From: Platerodrilus igneus
Lineage: Eukaryota > Arthropoda > Insecta > Coleoptera > Lycidae
Direction: 5' to 3'
Assembly (NCBI GenBank): GCA_036346225.1
Contig: JARFIW010001491.1
Coordinates: 310,001 to 374,000, forward strand
DNA: 64,000 nucleotides
The notes beneath the pieces were generated by a model, which did not search any database, was not told where the DNA came from, and saw only the letters and a list, made by a program, of their open reading frames with translations. The number at the start of each line of letters is the position of its first letter. Within the stretch, counting starts at the first letter, position 1. A program made the translations under genes and the position numbers. Shown here in pieces: positions 46,861 to 57,415 of this stretch.

Positions 46861-48561
46861 ACCCCCCTTCCTTTTATTTGTTTTGACAATTATAATATAT
46901 GAGCAAATTAGCAATTCACCAAATTGCCCTATAATTTCTTTTCTTTAATTAATTTATTAACTTCTCTATTGGGTCTTTAAATATGCGCCTCGACCAATGA
47001 AACTCTTATCTCAGGTTAATTTTGTGAATAAATTTATATCTGTATACAGCGTGAGTTCTGAACGATATACAGATGTATGTGACACTGCCAGTCAAATGAC
47101 CTCTAGTTAATTCTACTAAAGCAATTTCTAAATGTGACAGTGTAAACAATTACTTGAAAAATACGCACAATAGAACAGTTTATATTAGTTAATAATTTAA
47201 GATTTCAATCGAGTATAACGGATTAAGTGTTTAAAATATGACACTGATAATAATAATACAACCTGAACTTCCAATGAAACGTCTTGCTGCTGAACAATGA
47301 AGCTCCACTGCCTACAGCGACTATTCGAACCAGATGTGGGTTCAATACCTGTGGATAAGTACGTTTTAAAAATTTGTATTACTGAATTTACGCCTTTTAT
47401 TTTGGGGTTTTAGGTACGCCAAAAATTCTTTAGAGACACTTATACTTATCGTCGTTAGTCTTATCAGGAAACTCAGCTCCGTGAAATCAACACCGTGCTC
47501 GACACCAAAAGTTCAGCAATTCCAGCGTTTTGATAGCACCACTTCGGAACTCCTCTGTCTACACAAAAACACTCTCAGAAATCCAATCGTCAATAATAAG
47601 ACAATGACAAGGACTCTTGAATTTATCACTTTTTAATATCAACGGTTCTTTTATACTTTGAACATCACAGATACATTTTACATACGTTGAATTTTATGTT
47701 GGAGATTACAATAATAAAAGATATACAATTCGTAAACTGTTACAAAAAAGATTATATTTTTCGTTCTATAGTTTCTAAAATTCCTTTTTTCAGTCCTTTT
47801 CAAATCAGTCTTTTCTCTTAATTTTTAATTCAACAACTACTTTTTAAATTTTTTAAAACAACTGTCACTTATCTCTATGGAGATGCCCCTTAAAACATTA
47901 AACCAGCCTACTCTTTTACAATTCTTTTCCAACTAACATTCTATGATCCAAAATTTTATTAATAGATCTTATTGCTCTTGTCAAATTCTAATTTGGAGTA
48001 AACTAATACACAAATGTCATTGGCCGAAAATTTATAAATTTTGGTCGATATTTTAATCCTAACAACAAATGTTAAATAATTTCTTTTTAGATGAGTTGGA
48101 TGTTTACAACGTTACAAGAAGTGAAATTCAAATGATATAATATACTTACAACTATATACTGAAGAGTAAATAAAATTTCTACATCTTATAACTAACTTAA
48201 ATCTAATAAAAACATACTAATTGACTTTTTTTAGGCTTTACGTACATATTCAAATGAAAGTGAAAGTTTAACATTTTATACCTAACTCAAATCAAATGAA
48301 AACGTACTAAGTGACTTCAAATCTTAGCTATACATACATATTCATATGGCAGTGAAGTTTCCTTTTAAATATTTTAACACAATTTTAAGATATACAAGCA
48401 ACAGCAGTTCACTTCATTGGTACATACTTTTCAAAATTACTTTATGAAATCACCATCATCCAAGTTGAAATCTTAAAACTTCCTTTTCTCTTAAATTATC
48501 ATTTTAAATATCTTTAACAAGTAACTGCTCTCACCATCTCCTTCATCAATCATTTTACGAA
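46861..48561. other. Gene-free AT-rich stretch
   Basis: A loosely repeated 100-bp segment is visible at about 48170-48350 (AACATACTAA.TGACTT and TACATATTCA.ATG blocks twice). Nothing else is supported. Confidence 0.45.
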
Positions 48562-48926
48562 CTATAGTGCGTTTAACGAACAGATTCAGTAATTAAAATA
48601 ATAGGATGGGCTTAGTTGCGCAGTACAAACTGAGCATAAGCTTGATTTACACGTAATTAAGTGTAAATAACCTACACAAATATAATAAGTATTGAAAAAT
48701 ACTGTTTTTGAAAAAAAAAGTACAAGAGCAAAAACTACGAAAGACGAGTGAACAAAAAATAAAGCAAAGACAAACACGAAAAACTAATTGACATTTGTAG
48801 GTTAATGTTACAGATTGAAACGTGTGGTTGTTTGAATCCGGCCAACCAATACAAAATCTTTATTTAAACTTGGCGCTGATTTATGGGCGGAGAATTTACT
48901 GAATCTGTTTGTTAAACGCACTATAG
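48562..48926. mobile_element. Tc1/mariner-type MITE
   Basis: About 365 bp with 30-bp inverted ends (CTATAGTGCGTTTAACGAAC inward on the left, the mirror on the right with one or two changes). TA is duplicated within the terminal CTATAG words. It is non-coding. Confidence 0.75.
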
Positions 48927-48990
48927 AAGTCTATATCTGAGTGGTCCTTCAGTGCGTCAAGGTTCAATCTCATATATATCACATAATATC

Positions 48991-48993
<3 letters not shown>

Positions 48994-49032
<39 letters not shown>
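48994..49032. repeat. (TA)n tract, insertion target of the mariner element
   Basis: TA microsatellite directly before the mariner left end. Confidence 0.9.
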
Positions 49033-49036
<4 letters not shown>

Positions 49037-50290
49037 GTTTGAAAAAAAACTTACTAGTTTTAAGTATAAATTTAGTATTGAAATAATGAAAAACTATATC
49101 AACGGGTACATACAAGAAAAGAGAGTACTTTAAGTTTTGTTTTCACGATATTACACTTCTGGCCACGTATTCACCAACATATCAGTTGTAACTGTCCCAA
49201 CCACCGCGACAATTTTTTCACCCAAATGATTGGTGGCCTCAAAAGAAAAATCTTATGGGGTTAAGTTCGGGCTTCGTGGTGGCCAAGAGATTAGGCCAGT
49301 TCTGCCTATCCACTTCCCGGAAAGCGAGTGTCTAGAGTCGTGCGCACGTGGTTACTGCAATAAGGTGGGGCGCCATCTTGTTGGAAACACACAAGCCTTT
49401 TTTTCGCTTCAATATCATCCATTTGAAGAAAGTCATACTCTGTCAACATGTCGTAATTGCTCTCATTTATTGTCTCTTCTACAAAAATGAAAGGACTAAT
49501 CACACGATCTTTCATCAAGCCGCACCAAAGATTAACTTTGGAAGAGTCACGTTGATGCTGAATAAATTCATGTGGCTACTCTGACCCTCAAAGTTTTTAG
49601 TTGTGACGATTTACTGTTACACTAACATGAAATGTAGCATCATCAGAAAGAAAACATTTTTCAAGAAATTGTCACATCATTAATTCTGTTTAAAAAGTCA
49701 ACGGCAAACTCTAACCTTTTGATTTTATCAGTAGGTTTTATTTCATGTAACAGTTGCAATTTGTAAGCACGCAAATGAAGTCTTTTACGCAAAACATCAT
49801 ACACCATACTTCTAGACAATCCTAATTGGAGACTACGTCTGACCAATGACTTCTTTGGGCTCCGAACACACGAAACACGGATCTGTTCAACAACATATTC
49901 AGAAGTTCTTGGTCTATCTGGCTATTTCCCTTTTAAAACACTACTGGTTTCCTTAGAAAAGTGTAGCCAATGACGGATGGTTTTTGCTGTAGGAGGTTCA
50001 ACACCATTCTGACGTCTAAAATTATGTTGCACTGTTATAACAGATTCCGTTTGCACAAGACAAATAACACACTGCGCTTTTTGTTTCGGAGTAGACATTA
50101 CGTTGCATGCCTGAACTGAAATAAGCGAACCGAGACCTGGCGCCGTTTCCAGATCAAGCAGGCGTGCCAGCTGCAGGGGAGTAAATTTGGACAGTTGATA
50201 AATCCAAAATCACAAATTAGGATAATGTGTAACACTTTGAACAGTTTCTATGACACAACAAAACTAGGGAGTTCTTTTTCAAACATGCTG
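49033..50290 (-). mobile_element. Mariner-like DNA transposon
   Basis: The ends are inverted repeats: GGGTGTTTGAAAAAAAACTT at 49033 and, on the other strand, GCATGTTTGAAAAAGAACTC from 50289. TA lies at 49031-49032 and 50291-50292. The length (1,258 bp) and single transposase gene suit the mariner family. Confidence 0.85.
49140..50098 (-). pseudogene. Mariner transposase pseudogene
   Basis: It starts at the ATG at 50098 (MSTPKQKAQCVICLVQ). The N-terminal paired HTH domain is followed by RRSLQLGLSRSMVYDVLRKR and KLQLLHEIKPTDK. The catalytic part shows LSDDATFHVS (first Asp) near 49640, VCFQQDGAPPY (second Asp) near 49380, and WPPRSPNLTP then DF (third Asp) near 49265. Stops interrupt it (after VLKGK, after NRHN, in LTP*DF), along with at least two frameshifts. 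It would act on the terminal repeats above. Confidence 0.8.
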
Positions 50291-50403
50291 TATATACAGG
50301 GTGTCCCAAAATTGCTGAGAAATAAAGCTATAACGTATTGTAAACGTCAAAATAAGTCGATTGGACGCAATTTATCTATATACCAAATTGTACCTTACAT
50401 GTG

Positions 50404-50640
50404 ATTTTCCAATGCTCCACCCGAAGGTACTACATTGGTCAGGAAGCGAGTTTTTTTTACCTGGAAAATTTGGAATTTTGCCGAACCCTTACTGTTCCAA
50501 GCAAGGTAGGGATCTTTAACGTGCGTGACAACCCTCACACATGGGACCTCCATTTTACCTCTCATCCGAACGAGGGTGTATTTTTGAAAAAAATGCTTGC
50601 CTAACATTTTTCAAGTGGACCGTGGAACCCGGAACTTTTA
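50404..50640 (-). mobile_element. tRNA-derived SINE, copy 2, without its tRNA head
   Basis: The 3' hairpin and body match copy 1, but the sequence diverges after TTTTTCAAGTGGACCGTGG and the B box is missing, so it is 5'-truncated. Confidence 0.7.
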
Positions 50641-50921
50641 CCAAATTATGCCGCTTGTCCGTGAGAAGAGTTCAAACACAAATTCAGTTGGCCGTGGACA
50701 CAAAGACAACACTTCTTTTACAACAAGTGTTCAATGTGACTTCCACCTTCATTAATGCAGATTACAGTTAATAAACTTTTCATAGCAATATCTTCTATTT
50801 TGTGACATTATTTATTGTTAAAAAAAAAGTAATATTTTTTTGGGATGAATTTGAGAATGTTTGTATGGTTTCATTGTAGTTAAAAATACTTTTAACATGC
50901 AAATATAATATTGTTTTTTAG

Positions 50922-51115
50922 ATTGCACAACGTGAATCTCTCTTAGACGACGTAGAGCATGAAACATTACCACCTTCACTATTTGACCTTTCCGTTCAAA
51001 TGCAAGATAAAATCGAGTTACCTGCTGCAATGTGGGAACAAGCTATAAACAAGATTCCAAATACGAAATGCATGGGTTTATTGTCTGAAAATTATCCCAT
51101 CGTTCTAATAGAAAA
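50922..51115 (+). CDS. Coding exon of an unrecognised host gene
   Basis: An open exon of 194 bases is preceded by a good 3' splice site (TTGTTTTTTAG) and followed by the donor GTATAG. It encodes a stretch starting IAQRESLLDDVEHETLPPSL and ending LLSENYPIVLIEK. It has no stops, ordinary codon use and no resemblance to a transposon protein. A short intron (51116-51162, AT-rich, ending TTTTTTATAG) links it in phase to the next exon. I do not recognise the family. The upstream exons must lie further left or outside the window. Confidence 0.6.
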
Positions 51116-51162
51116 GTATAGTACATTTACACAACATCATTATATATTTAAATTTTTTATAG

Positions 51163-51472
51163 ATTTTTAGACCTATTGTCCAATGAAAAAGAAGAAATCG
51201 CACTGCGAATACAGAAACGTCATGAAAATATTGTCTCTCAAATGCGAAAGGAACTGCGTAAGGAAGCTGAAAGAGAAAAGCTTAAAACAGATGAAGTGGA
51301 AAAACAATTTGAAAAAGTGACGGAAGTTGTAGATGCTATTAAAACTGCTTACAAAGCACAACAAGATGCAGTGAATGCATTAAAGAAAGAAAAGACTGCT
51401 GCAGTAGGTGACCAAGCTCACGTATATGCACAATTAAAAGCTATATTATATTATACTCAATTAAATGTAGAG
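51163..51472 (+). CDS. Second coding exon of the same host gene, coiled coil
   Basis: 310 bases from the acceptor to a strong donor (GAG|GTAAGT). It joins the first exon by a codon split across the intron, giving ...IEK then FLDLLSNEKEEIALRIQKRH. The encoded stretch is strongly charged and helical with heptad-like spacing (KELRKEAEREKLKTDEVEKQ), so it is very probably a coiled coil. It ends QAHVYAQLKAILYYTQLNVE. It could be part of a structural or adaptor protein; no name is justified. It is the only undamaged, spliced, non-transposon coding sequence I see in the window. Confidence 0.6.
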
Positions 51473-51888
51473 GTAAGTTCAAAAATCTGAAAAATACCAA
51501 GAATTCTTGAAAAATTAGTTACCACTCTAAAGAAATTTGATTGTAATTTTTCATGTATTAGTCTAAGCGTAAAGAGTAGAATAGCAATTTGTTAGGTTTT
51601 CAGTATTTGCTCAACATATGGAATGCCGTAAAGGCACGAATTTTAGGAAGCTATACGCTTCAATATTTATTTTCGTTGAAAAAAGCTTCTGTGCGCATGA
51701 AATTTAGATGATAGGAAATTTTTATGTAGTGTATAGTGTACAGAGGGAGTAATCCGTTTCACATGAATTTACAGTCAATATTATGTAAATAGTTTACAAA
51801 ACGAATAAGCAAATTAGGTATATTATATTTAATTTTACCTTTAGTCCTTCTAAATAATTAAATTACGGAAAAGCCAATTAATGAATCC
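51473..51888. other. Probable intron sequence
   Basis: Non-coding AT-rich sequence after the strong donor. The gypsy element begins at its right end. Confidence 0.45.
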
Positions 51889-51905
51889 ACGTTGGGCGTC
51901 AAATT

Positions 51906-52280
51906 TAGGTCACGATATTCTCGTACCGTAACTAAAAAGATGTGCCGACTAGGCTGCAGCCGAAGTTTGGAGGGGGGGGGGGGCGAAAACTGAAGTAACT
52001 CAGCAAGGAGAAAATCAATCATTGAAATAAAATAAGGTTTGTACCTGCAAAAGAAAAGCAATAATTAATGACAGGACGCCAGTCCGCCCAACCAAAACAT
52101 GTAGGTAATAAAAAATAACTTTGTTAAAAAATTCAAGTTAAAAATATACTTTATTTGCTTATCATAAGACTTGTAATCAATAATCATTTCAGTAATAAAC
52201 ATATATGATTAGTAAAAGCACAAAATAAACTTTTAAGGAACGTTCACTAATCAATAAGTACGTTTGTGCGTCTGTGACAC
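51906..52280 (-). repeat. gypsy 3' LTR
   Basis: Minus sense begins TGTCACAGACGCACAAACGT. It is nearly identical to 57051-57415 apart from an enlarged G-run near 51970. In minus sense it is followed by 17 bases of PBS-like sequence, which is unusual for a 3' LTR. Confidence 0.8.
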
Positions 52281-52527
52281 AAAACAAAAGGAATTGCTAT
52301 TACACCGAAAGAGTCGACTAGGTCGCGGTTTTTAAAGAACAGAGAGAGGTCTAAGAAAAATGCCACAGGAAGTGGATGGAAGATCAAAATACGTCGGCAC
52401 TGGGACTAACTTCAAAGAAAACCAGCTAAAGGAAAACGGGATTAGGAATGTAGAATGTAGAAAAATGTAAGAGTCTGAGCACACAAAAATATATGCACCA
52501 AGGCCGAGAGAGAAATACAAGAGGGCA

Positions 52528-53650
52528 TTATAATTTGAATAAGAGGCCGCTATACTTGCGGCCAAGTCCTCAATGCTCCACCCGAAGGTACTACATTGGG
52601 TTTAAACGCGAAAAATAAACGTGCTTCAAATGAAAATCTAACTTCAAAGTTAATCGGTCCTAAATAAAGATTTAACAAGCAGAAACTAAAACTAAAAATA
52701 GAGTTTAAATAATGGTATCCCTAGCGTTGATTTGGAGTGTGCCCGATCGACAAGACACAAGCAAAAGTAAAAAGTGAGGAATCCGTAATACCGGATAGCA
52801 GACGCCAGCTCTGCTTACCGGTGCGACCTGAAGGGTCGTCTTAAAACTATCCAAATATATGTAGCTAATTTAAAATGGATTCAAATTTTCTAAGCATTCG
52901 CCAAATATTTTAATAGTGCATCCAGCCATTTTGCATACTCTATAAATTTACAAATTCGTGCTCCCTGATCTAAGTAATTTATTTTATCTTTAGCCTAAAT
53001 CCGTCTCTAGCTTTCCTATCATTCCCTAACTGATTTATATTATTGTTACAATCTTCACAATTACAATCTTATGCAAAGTCAAAATCAAAAATATTCAATC
53101 CTCCTCTATCCTCTCCGATTTACGCGCGGTTATCACCGTCCAATTTTGCGACCGGTCCTGCAAATTCTTTGAAGGCTGTCCAGAACGCCTTCTGGCTAGC
53201 CACTACCCCAACTTCCTCTAGGCTCTTGGGCCATGCGAGCCCTACTATTGCCAATTTCATATCAGCTAACTCTCGATTTGCCACCTCAAATGGACAGTCG
53301 AAGAGCACATGCTGTGCGCTTTCTGCGCCCTCACCGCATTCGCAGCGGTCATTATCGGTTAAACCTAATCTTTGTAAATACGCTTTCAGGGCACCGTGCC
53401 CTGTTATCGGTTGCACCATTTTATGATCGAGCTTCACCTCGATCTTACTTCTAGCTTCTACGCTCGGTATAAATTTGTGCGTCAACCTGCGCGTGGCAGC
53501 GTTGTTTAACCTCTCCTTCCATTGTCGGATTGACTTTTTGCGCAGCTTTCTTTTAATTAGAGACCTCGGTATCGACGAATGTGATATCTGAAAGTCGTCC
53601 GTCGCGGCCTCTTGAGCTAATTCATCAGCCCTATCGTTTCCTACGTTACC
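52528..53650 (-). mobile_element. 5'-truncated non-LTR retrotransposon inserted in the gypsy element
   Basis: Perfect 15-bp direct repeats AAATACAAGAGGGCA (52513-52527 and 53651-53665) mark the insertion. In minus sense the coding part comes first (RNase H end and Cys/His tail), then about 500 bp of 3' UTR. That UTR contains the CCAATGTAGTACCTTCGG hairpin block (52571-52599) shared with the SINEs. Confidence 0.85.
53050..53650 (-). pseudogene. C-terminal part of a LINE ORF2 (RNase H end and zinc knuckle)
   Basis: The minus strand opens with VGNDRADELAQEAA, the last conserved block of an RNase H domain of the I/R1/LOA LINEs, then a basic linker (IKRKLRKKSIRQWKERLNN). The tail has LTGH-like ITGHGALKAYLQRLGL and the knuckle CECGEGAESAQHVLFDC (CxC...H....C). 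The frame runs to about 53120. No damage is visible in this portion; the element is simply 5'-truncated at the integration point (53650). Confidence 0.8.
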
Positions 53651-53671
53651 AAATACAAGAGGGCAGCAGAA

Positions 53672-54191
53672 TCAGCATAGGAGATCGGGAGATAAGGATG
53701 GAGGAAGTTTTCGGCGTTTGTGACGCCAAAAGGACAACAAGGACACCTCGGGGACATCAGGATTATCCGGATGGGTGGGTTTTAAGTCTTTGACGTGCCA
53801 AATACCTAAGGGTGCACCGGAAGGATCGGTTAGTTCATATGTCCAGGCAGAAACAACTTTACGGATGGAAAAAGGACCAAGGAATTTGGGGGCTAGTTTT
53901 TGCGTTAAAATGACGTGAAGCGTCGGAAAGTGCAAAATTACGACGCCAAACAGTATCACCAACTTGGAAAGAAACATGTCAACGACGCAGATTGTAACGG
54001 TTATGGGTGTTACGGTACGCAGCGGAAAGCTTTTTTTGAATATAGGAATGGATGTATTTGAAGTGGTCAGGATCGGGGGAAAGATGTTCAGGATCGTTTA
54101 TTTCGGACAGCTGCCCGAAATAATTGCCGGAAAGGATGTGTTCACGAAGGAGGGGGTGGTTAAAATGATATCGTCCAGATATGCAAAGCAA
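53672..54191 (-). pseudogene. gypsy integrase C-terminal end
   Basis: Two overlapping minus frames give SYIQKKLSAAYRNTHNRYNL and then the GPY/F module (KLAPKFLGPFSIRKVV... then GIWHVKDLKP). This is the part of integrase behind the catalytic core, used in target binding. The zinc-binding and DDE parts are missing, because the sequence joins directly to the RT end near 54190-54110. Confidence 0.75.
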
Positions 54192-55675
54192 AAAGATTTG
54201 AGATCCGGACCAATAACTTCATCTATGAGGCGTTGGAAGGTGGCAGGACAATTATGAAGCCCAAAAGGGTGGCGACAAAATTGGTATAAGTCCCTTTGGG
54301 AGACAGTAAAAGCGGTGATGGGTTTGGATTCCAGAGATAGAGGAATTTGCCAGTATGCGGAGCGGATGTCGAGGGAGGAGAGAAAGCGAGCATCACGGAG
54401 TCGTTCGAGAGTGGTGGAGATATAAGGAAGGGGATAGGCGTCTTTTTGGGTAACTTGGTTGACCTTTCGGAAGTCGATGCAAAACCGATATGAATCGTCT
54501 TTCTTCTTTACAAGGACAATGGGGCTAGACCAAGGACTGGTGGAAGGTTCGACGACTCCTAGGCGGAGCATCTCATCAAGCTCCGAATAGGCAACTTTAA
54601 GAATAGAAGGAGAAAGAGGATAATAACGTTGCTTGATGGATTCAGAGAACGTACGGATGTGATGTTGGACTAAGGAGATGCAGCCCAGACCAAAAGGCTG
54701 TCCAGAAAAGGTGGTGAAAATTAAGGAGTCTAAAGAATGTTGTTGGTCGGGAGTGAGGTCGGAAATGATATAGCTAGGATCGGAAATGTCGATGGCCATG
54801 GAAGCAAGAGGAGCAAAAGTCCACAGACCATCTCGAAAAGTGGGAACACATTGTACCGACTTCCAAAAGTCGATACCCAGAATTAGCGAGTGGGAAATGT
54901 TAGGGATCACAAGGACATTTAGTGTGATTATAGAATTCTGGAGGGTGATGGGGAGATAAACGGAACCGAGAATGGTGCATTTGGAATGATCGGCAAGAAT
55001 ACAAAAGGAGGGGGATGAAGGTTGAAGGACAAGACCGAGGGAACAGAGGCGGTGCCATCTCGAACCACCAAGGATCGTACGAGTAGCTCCGGAGTCAAGG
55101 AGGCCAGTGAAAGGGATGCACAAAATTTGCACTGCAAAATAAGGGCGTTCGTCACCACGAACATTGGCACACACAAAGTCTAATTGAGATCGGGAGTGGT
55201 CGTTCAAATCCTGAAAAGAAGAATCCGAGTATAGAGTCAGGATAGGGTCGTCGTCTCGGACCAAAGACCCTAATGATAGTTTAAAGACTTCCCACACTTG
55301 TGGATAGCCGTGCCGGGTCACACCTTTACGCCCGCACCCGTAACAGTGTAAGATTTGAGAGCGGGAGCAATTGGGAGAAACATGACCAGTTTGGTCGCAG
55401 TTCCAACAAGTGATTTGATTACTAGTGGTAGAGGAGGTAATTGGGGTAGTAACAGAAGAAAGTTTATTTTTACCCGTAGAGGTTGAGTGAGGTTTGAAAG
55501 TAGTAGGTGAGTGTGGTCGGACCAAAGAAGCTAACGGAGGGTTTGGTTTATAAGCAAGATCGGGTTCTACATACGAGCGTGTATTTTTATTAGAAGGTAC
55601 ATAGTTATCAACCCTGAACTTTTTTAATTCTAATTTTTGGCATTTGTTCTCTTGCCAGGAATTTACAGTAGGCAA
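54098..55675 (-). pseudogene. pol: gypsy pol: nucleocapsid knuckle, protease and reverse transcriptase
   Basis: 525 codons. A zinc knuckle CWNCDQTGHVSPNC lies at residues 90-103, with a second half-knuckle CYGCG at 111-115. The aspartic protease motif LLDSGATRTILGG is at 192-204. RT runs from about 365 (GVVEPSTSPWSSPIVLVKKK) through RFCIDFRKVNQVTQKDAYPL, SSLDIRSAYWQIPL and PFGLHNCPATFQRL to the catalytic YLDD at 499-502. The frame then runs out of RT, and RNase H and the integrase core are absent. It is in the same frame as gag, separated by a single TAA at about 55682, which lies before the zinc knuckle. It would need restoration or readthrough to yield Gag-Pol. Confidence 0.85.
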
Positions 55676-55681
55676 CTGAGC

Positions 55682-56656
55682 TTAGTAGAGGGGAGGCAAA
55701 TTACGAGAGACTACATCAAGTTGTACTTCTGCCGGTATAGAAACATTACGTCGAAACATTGCACTCATGCAGGACACATATTCGATAATACCCTCGGACG
55801 GACCTTTGGTTCTTGTGATGATGTCATTAAATAATCGGTGGTAATAATCAGGGGGTGCAAAGTGACGTAGCAGCAGATTGGATAAGGATTTCCAATCGGA
55901 ACAACGATGGTGATTGCCGCGGAACCAAAGAAATGCTTTGGACTTGAATAAATCTACCGCTGACTCAAATAATTCGACCTCCGTAATGTGTCGGGCTCGT
56001 CGGAGCTCTTCCACTCTTTCTAGAAAATTATGTACCGTCAGTACTTGAGGGTCGCCACAGAATTTTAAACCAAGTTTTGCCACAGCATCATACAAATTAG
56101 GAAAGACTGGTTCGGGTTCCCCTTCTGATTCCGAATTGGAAGTCGGTGAATGGAGTTCATCTGGATCCATATTAGCATTAGGAGTAAGAACAATACTAGA
56201 AGTAGCAGGTGGGGTACCCGATTGGGCAGTAGAGTGCTGAAATTTCCTAATTTTATGGTCATAGTCACGACGTAGATTGTTTAAAATGAGTAATAATTGA
56301 CGTACTTTCTTTTCACCGGCTTTTGGGGGCACATTCGCACAACGACGCTCGAGGTGTATCCACAAGGCACCAATACGTTTAAATGCCTCTGACGATTTAT
56401 CACCTTCAAAGGTAAGAAGAGAATTTTTTAACTCTTGGATAGCAACTTTAATAATCCTACATTCAGAGTCAAGATCCGTCTCCACGGGAATGAAAGGGAG
56501 CTTTTTCCCACGTTCAATGCTGAGAACACTTCGCACGGATTTACGTAATTGGTCCACCGTGTCTTCAGACTCGTAACCTCGAGAAGATAATTCATATTGG
56601 AGTTCGGCTTTCCGTAGCCACTTAACCATCATGCGCAATTGTGTCATCGTAAACAA
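55682..56656 (-). CDS. gag: gypsy Gag (capsid part)
   Basis: A 324-codon frame. The capsid-like part lies after residue 180 (VAKLGLKFCGDPQVLTVHNF, FKSKAFLWFRGNHHRCSDWK, LLRHFAPPDYYHRL), as in insect gypsy Gags, which build the retrotransposon particle. The N-terminal half is a charged helical region (QLRKSVRSVLSIERGKK) and there is a Ser/Pro/Glu-rich linker. The ORF ends in TAA directly before the zinc-knuckle region. It is otherwise open. Confidence 0.75.
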   Translation of the reverse strand: MFTMTQLRMMVKWLRKAELQYELSSRGYESEDTVDQLRKSVRSVLSIERGKKLPFIPVETDLDSECRIIKVAIQELKNSLLTFEGDKSSEAFKRIGALWIHLERRCANVPPKAGEKKVRQLLLILNNLRRDYDHKIRKFQHSTAQSGTPPATSSIVLTPNANMDPDELHSPTSNSESEGEPEPVFPNLYDAVAKLGLKFCGDPQVLTVHNFLERVEELRRARHITEVELFESAVDLFKSKAFLWFRGNHHRCSDWKSLSNLLLRHFAPPDYYHRLFNDIITRTKGPSEGIIEYVSCMSAMFRRNVSIPAEVQLDVVSRNLPPLY

Positions 56657-57050
56657 AAATTCAATATATGTCTGAAAGTCCAGAACCCAAACAACAAGAA
56701 TAAAAATTAAGAATAAAAGAAATTCACTGAAAATAAAAGTTTATTCACAAAAGGGAGAAGTAATACTGAAGAATTCACTATGATTAAGAGACAAAAGAAA
56801 ATTTACAGTAGAAAATTGCCGATAAACAGAAGGAATTGGGCGCCAGTGTTTTAGAATACAACTAGAATTACCGTAGAAAACACAAGTCCGATAACCTAGG
56901 GTGAAATAAAATTTAATATATATTATTTATATGCAGCAGGTGAGATAACCAAAAATTCCAACTTAACTAGAAAACGGGTCTAATGATGAACATTCTATTG
57001 GGGCGAAACGTTAAGTACAGAAAATCGAGGGACACGTTGGGCGCCAAATT
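56657..57050 (-). other. gypsy 5' leader
   Basis: Sequence between the 5' LTR and gag. A second PBS-like word (minus CTGGCGCCCAAT, at 56838-56850) occurs 190 bp inside the first one, with a TATA-like word and AATAAAA between. This suggests a partly duplicated or chimeric leader. Confidence 0.5.
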
Positions 57051-57415
57051 TAGGTCACGATAATCTCGTACCGTAACTAAAAGGATTTGCCGACTAGACT
57101 GCAGCCGAAGATTGGGGGACTAAAACTGAAGTAACTCAGCAAAGAGAAAATCAATCATTGAAATAAAATAAGGTTTGTACCTGCAAAAGAAAAGCAATAA
57201 TTAATGACAGGACGCCAGTCCGCCCAATCAAAACATGTAGGTAATAAAAAATAACTTTGTTAAAAAATTCAAGTTAAAATATACTTTATTTGCTTATCAT
57301 AAGACTTGTAATCAATAATTATTTTAGTAATAAACATATATGATTAGTAAAAGTACAAAATAAACTTTTAAGGAACGTTCACTAATCAATAAGTACGTTT
57401 GTGCGTCTGTGACAC
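57051..57415 (-). repeat. gypsy 5' LTR
   Basis: Partner of the LTR at 51906-52280. Confidence 0.8.

Larger units (their letters stand above)
51889..57415 (-). mobile_element. Ty3/gypsy LTR retrotransposon, deleted and with a nested LINE
   Basis: Two LTRs of about 370 bp (about 51906-52280 and 57051-57415) differ by only a few substitutions and a G-run. The gag and pol genes lie between them on the minus strand. After the 5' LTR, the primer-binding site reads TTTGGCGCCCAACGTG in minus sense (57036-57050). Between the LTRs there is an in-frame stop, a large pol deletion and a 1.1-kb LINE insertion. The same PBS-like sequence follows the other LTR as well (51889-51905). Confidence 0.85.

Noticed and set aside
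47285..47360. tRNA-like B box (GGGTTCAATACC)
   Set aside because: No convincing A box or cloverleaf; probably chance or a very old SINE.
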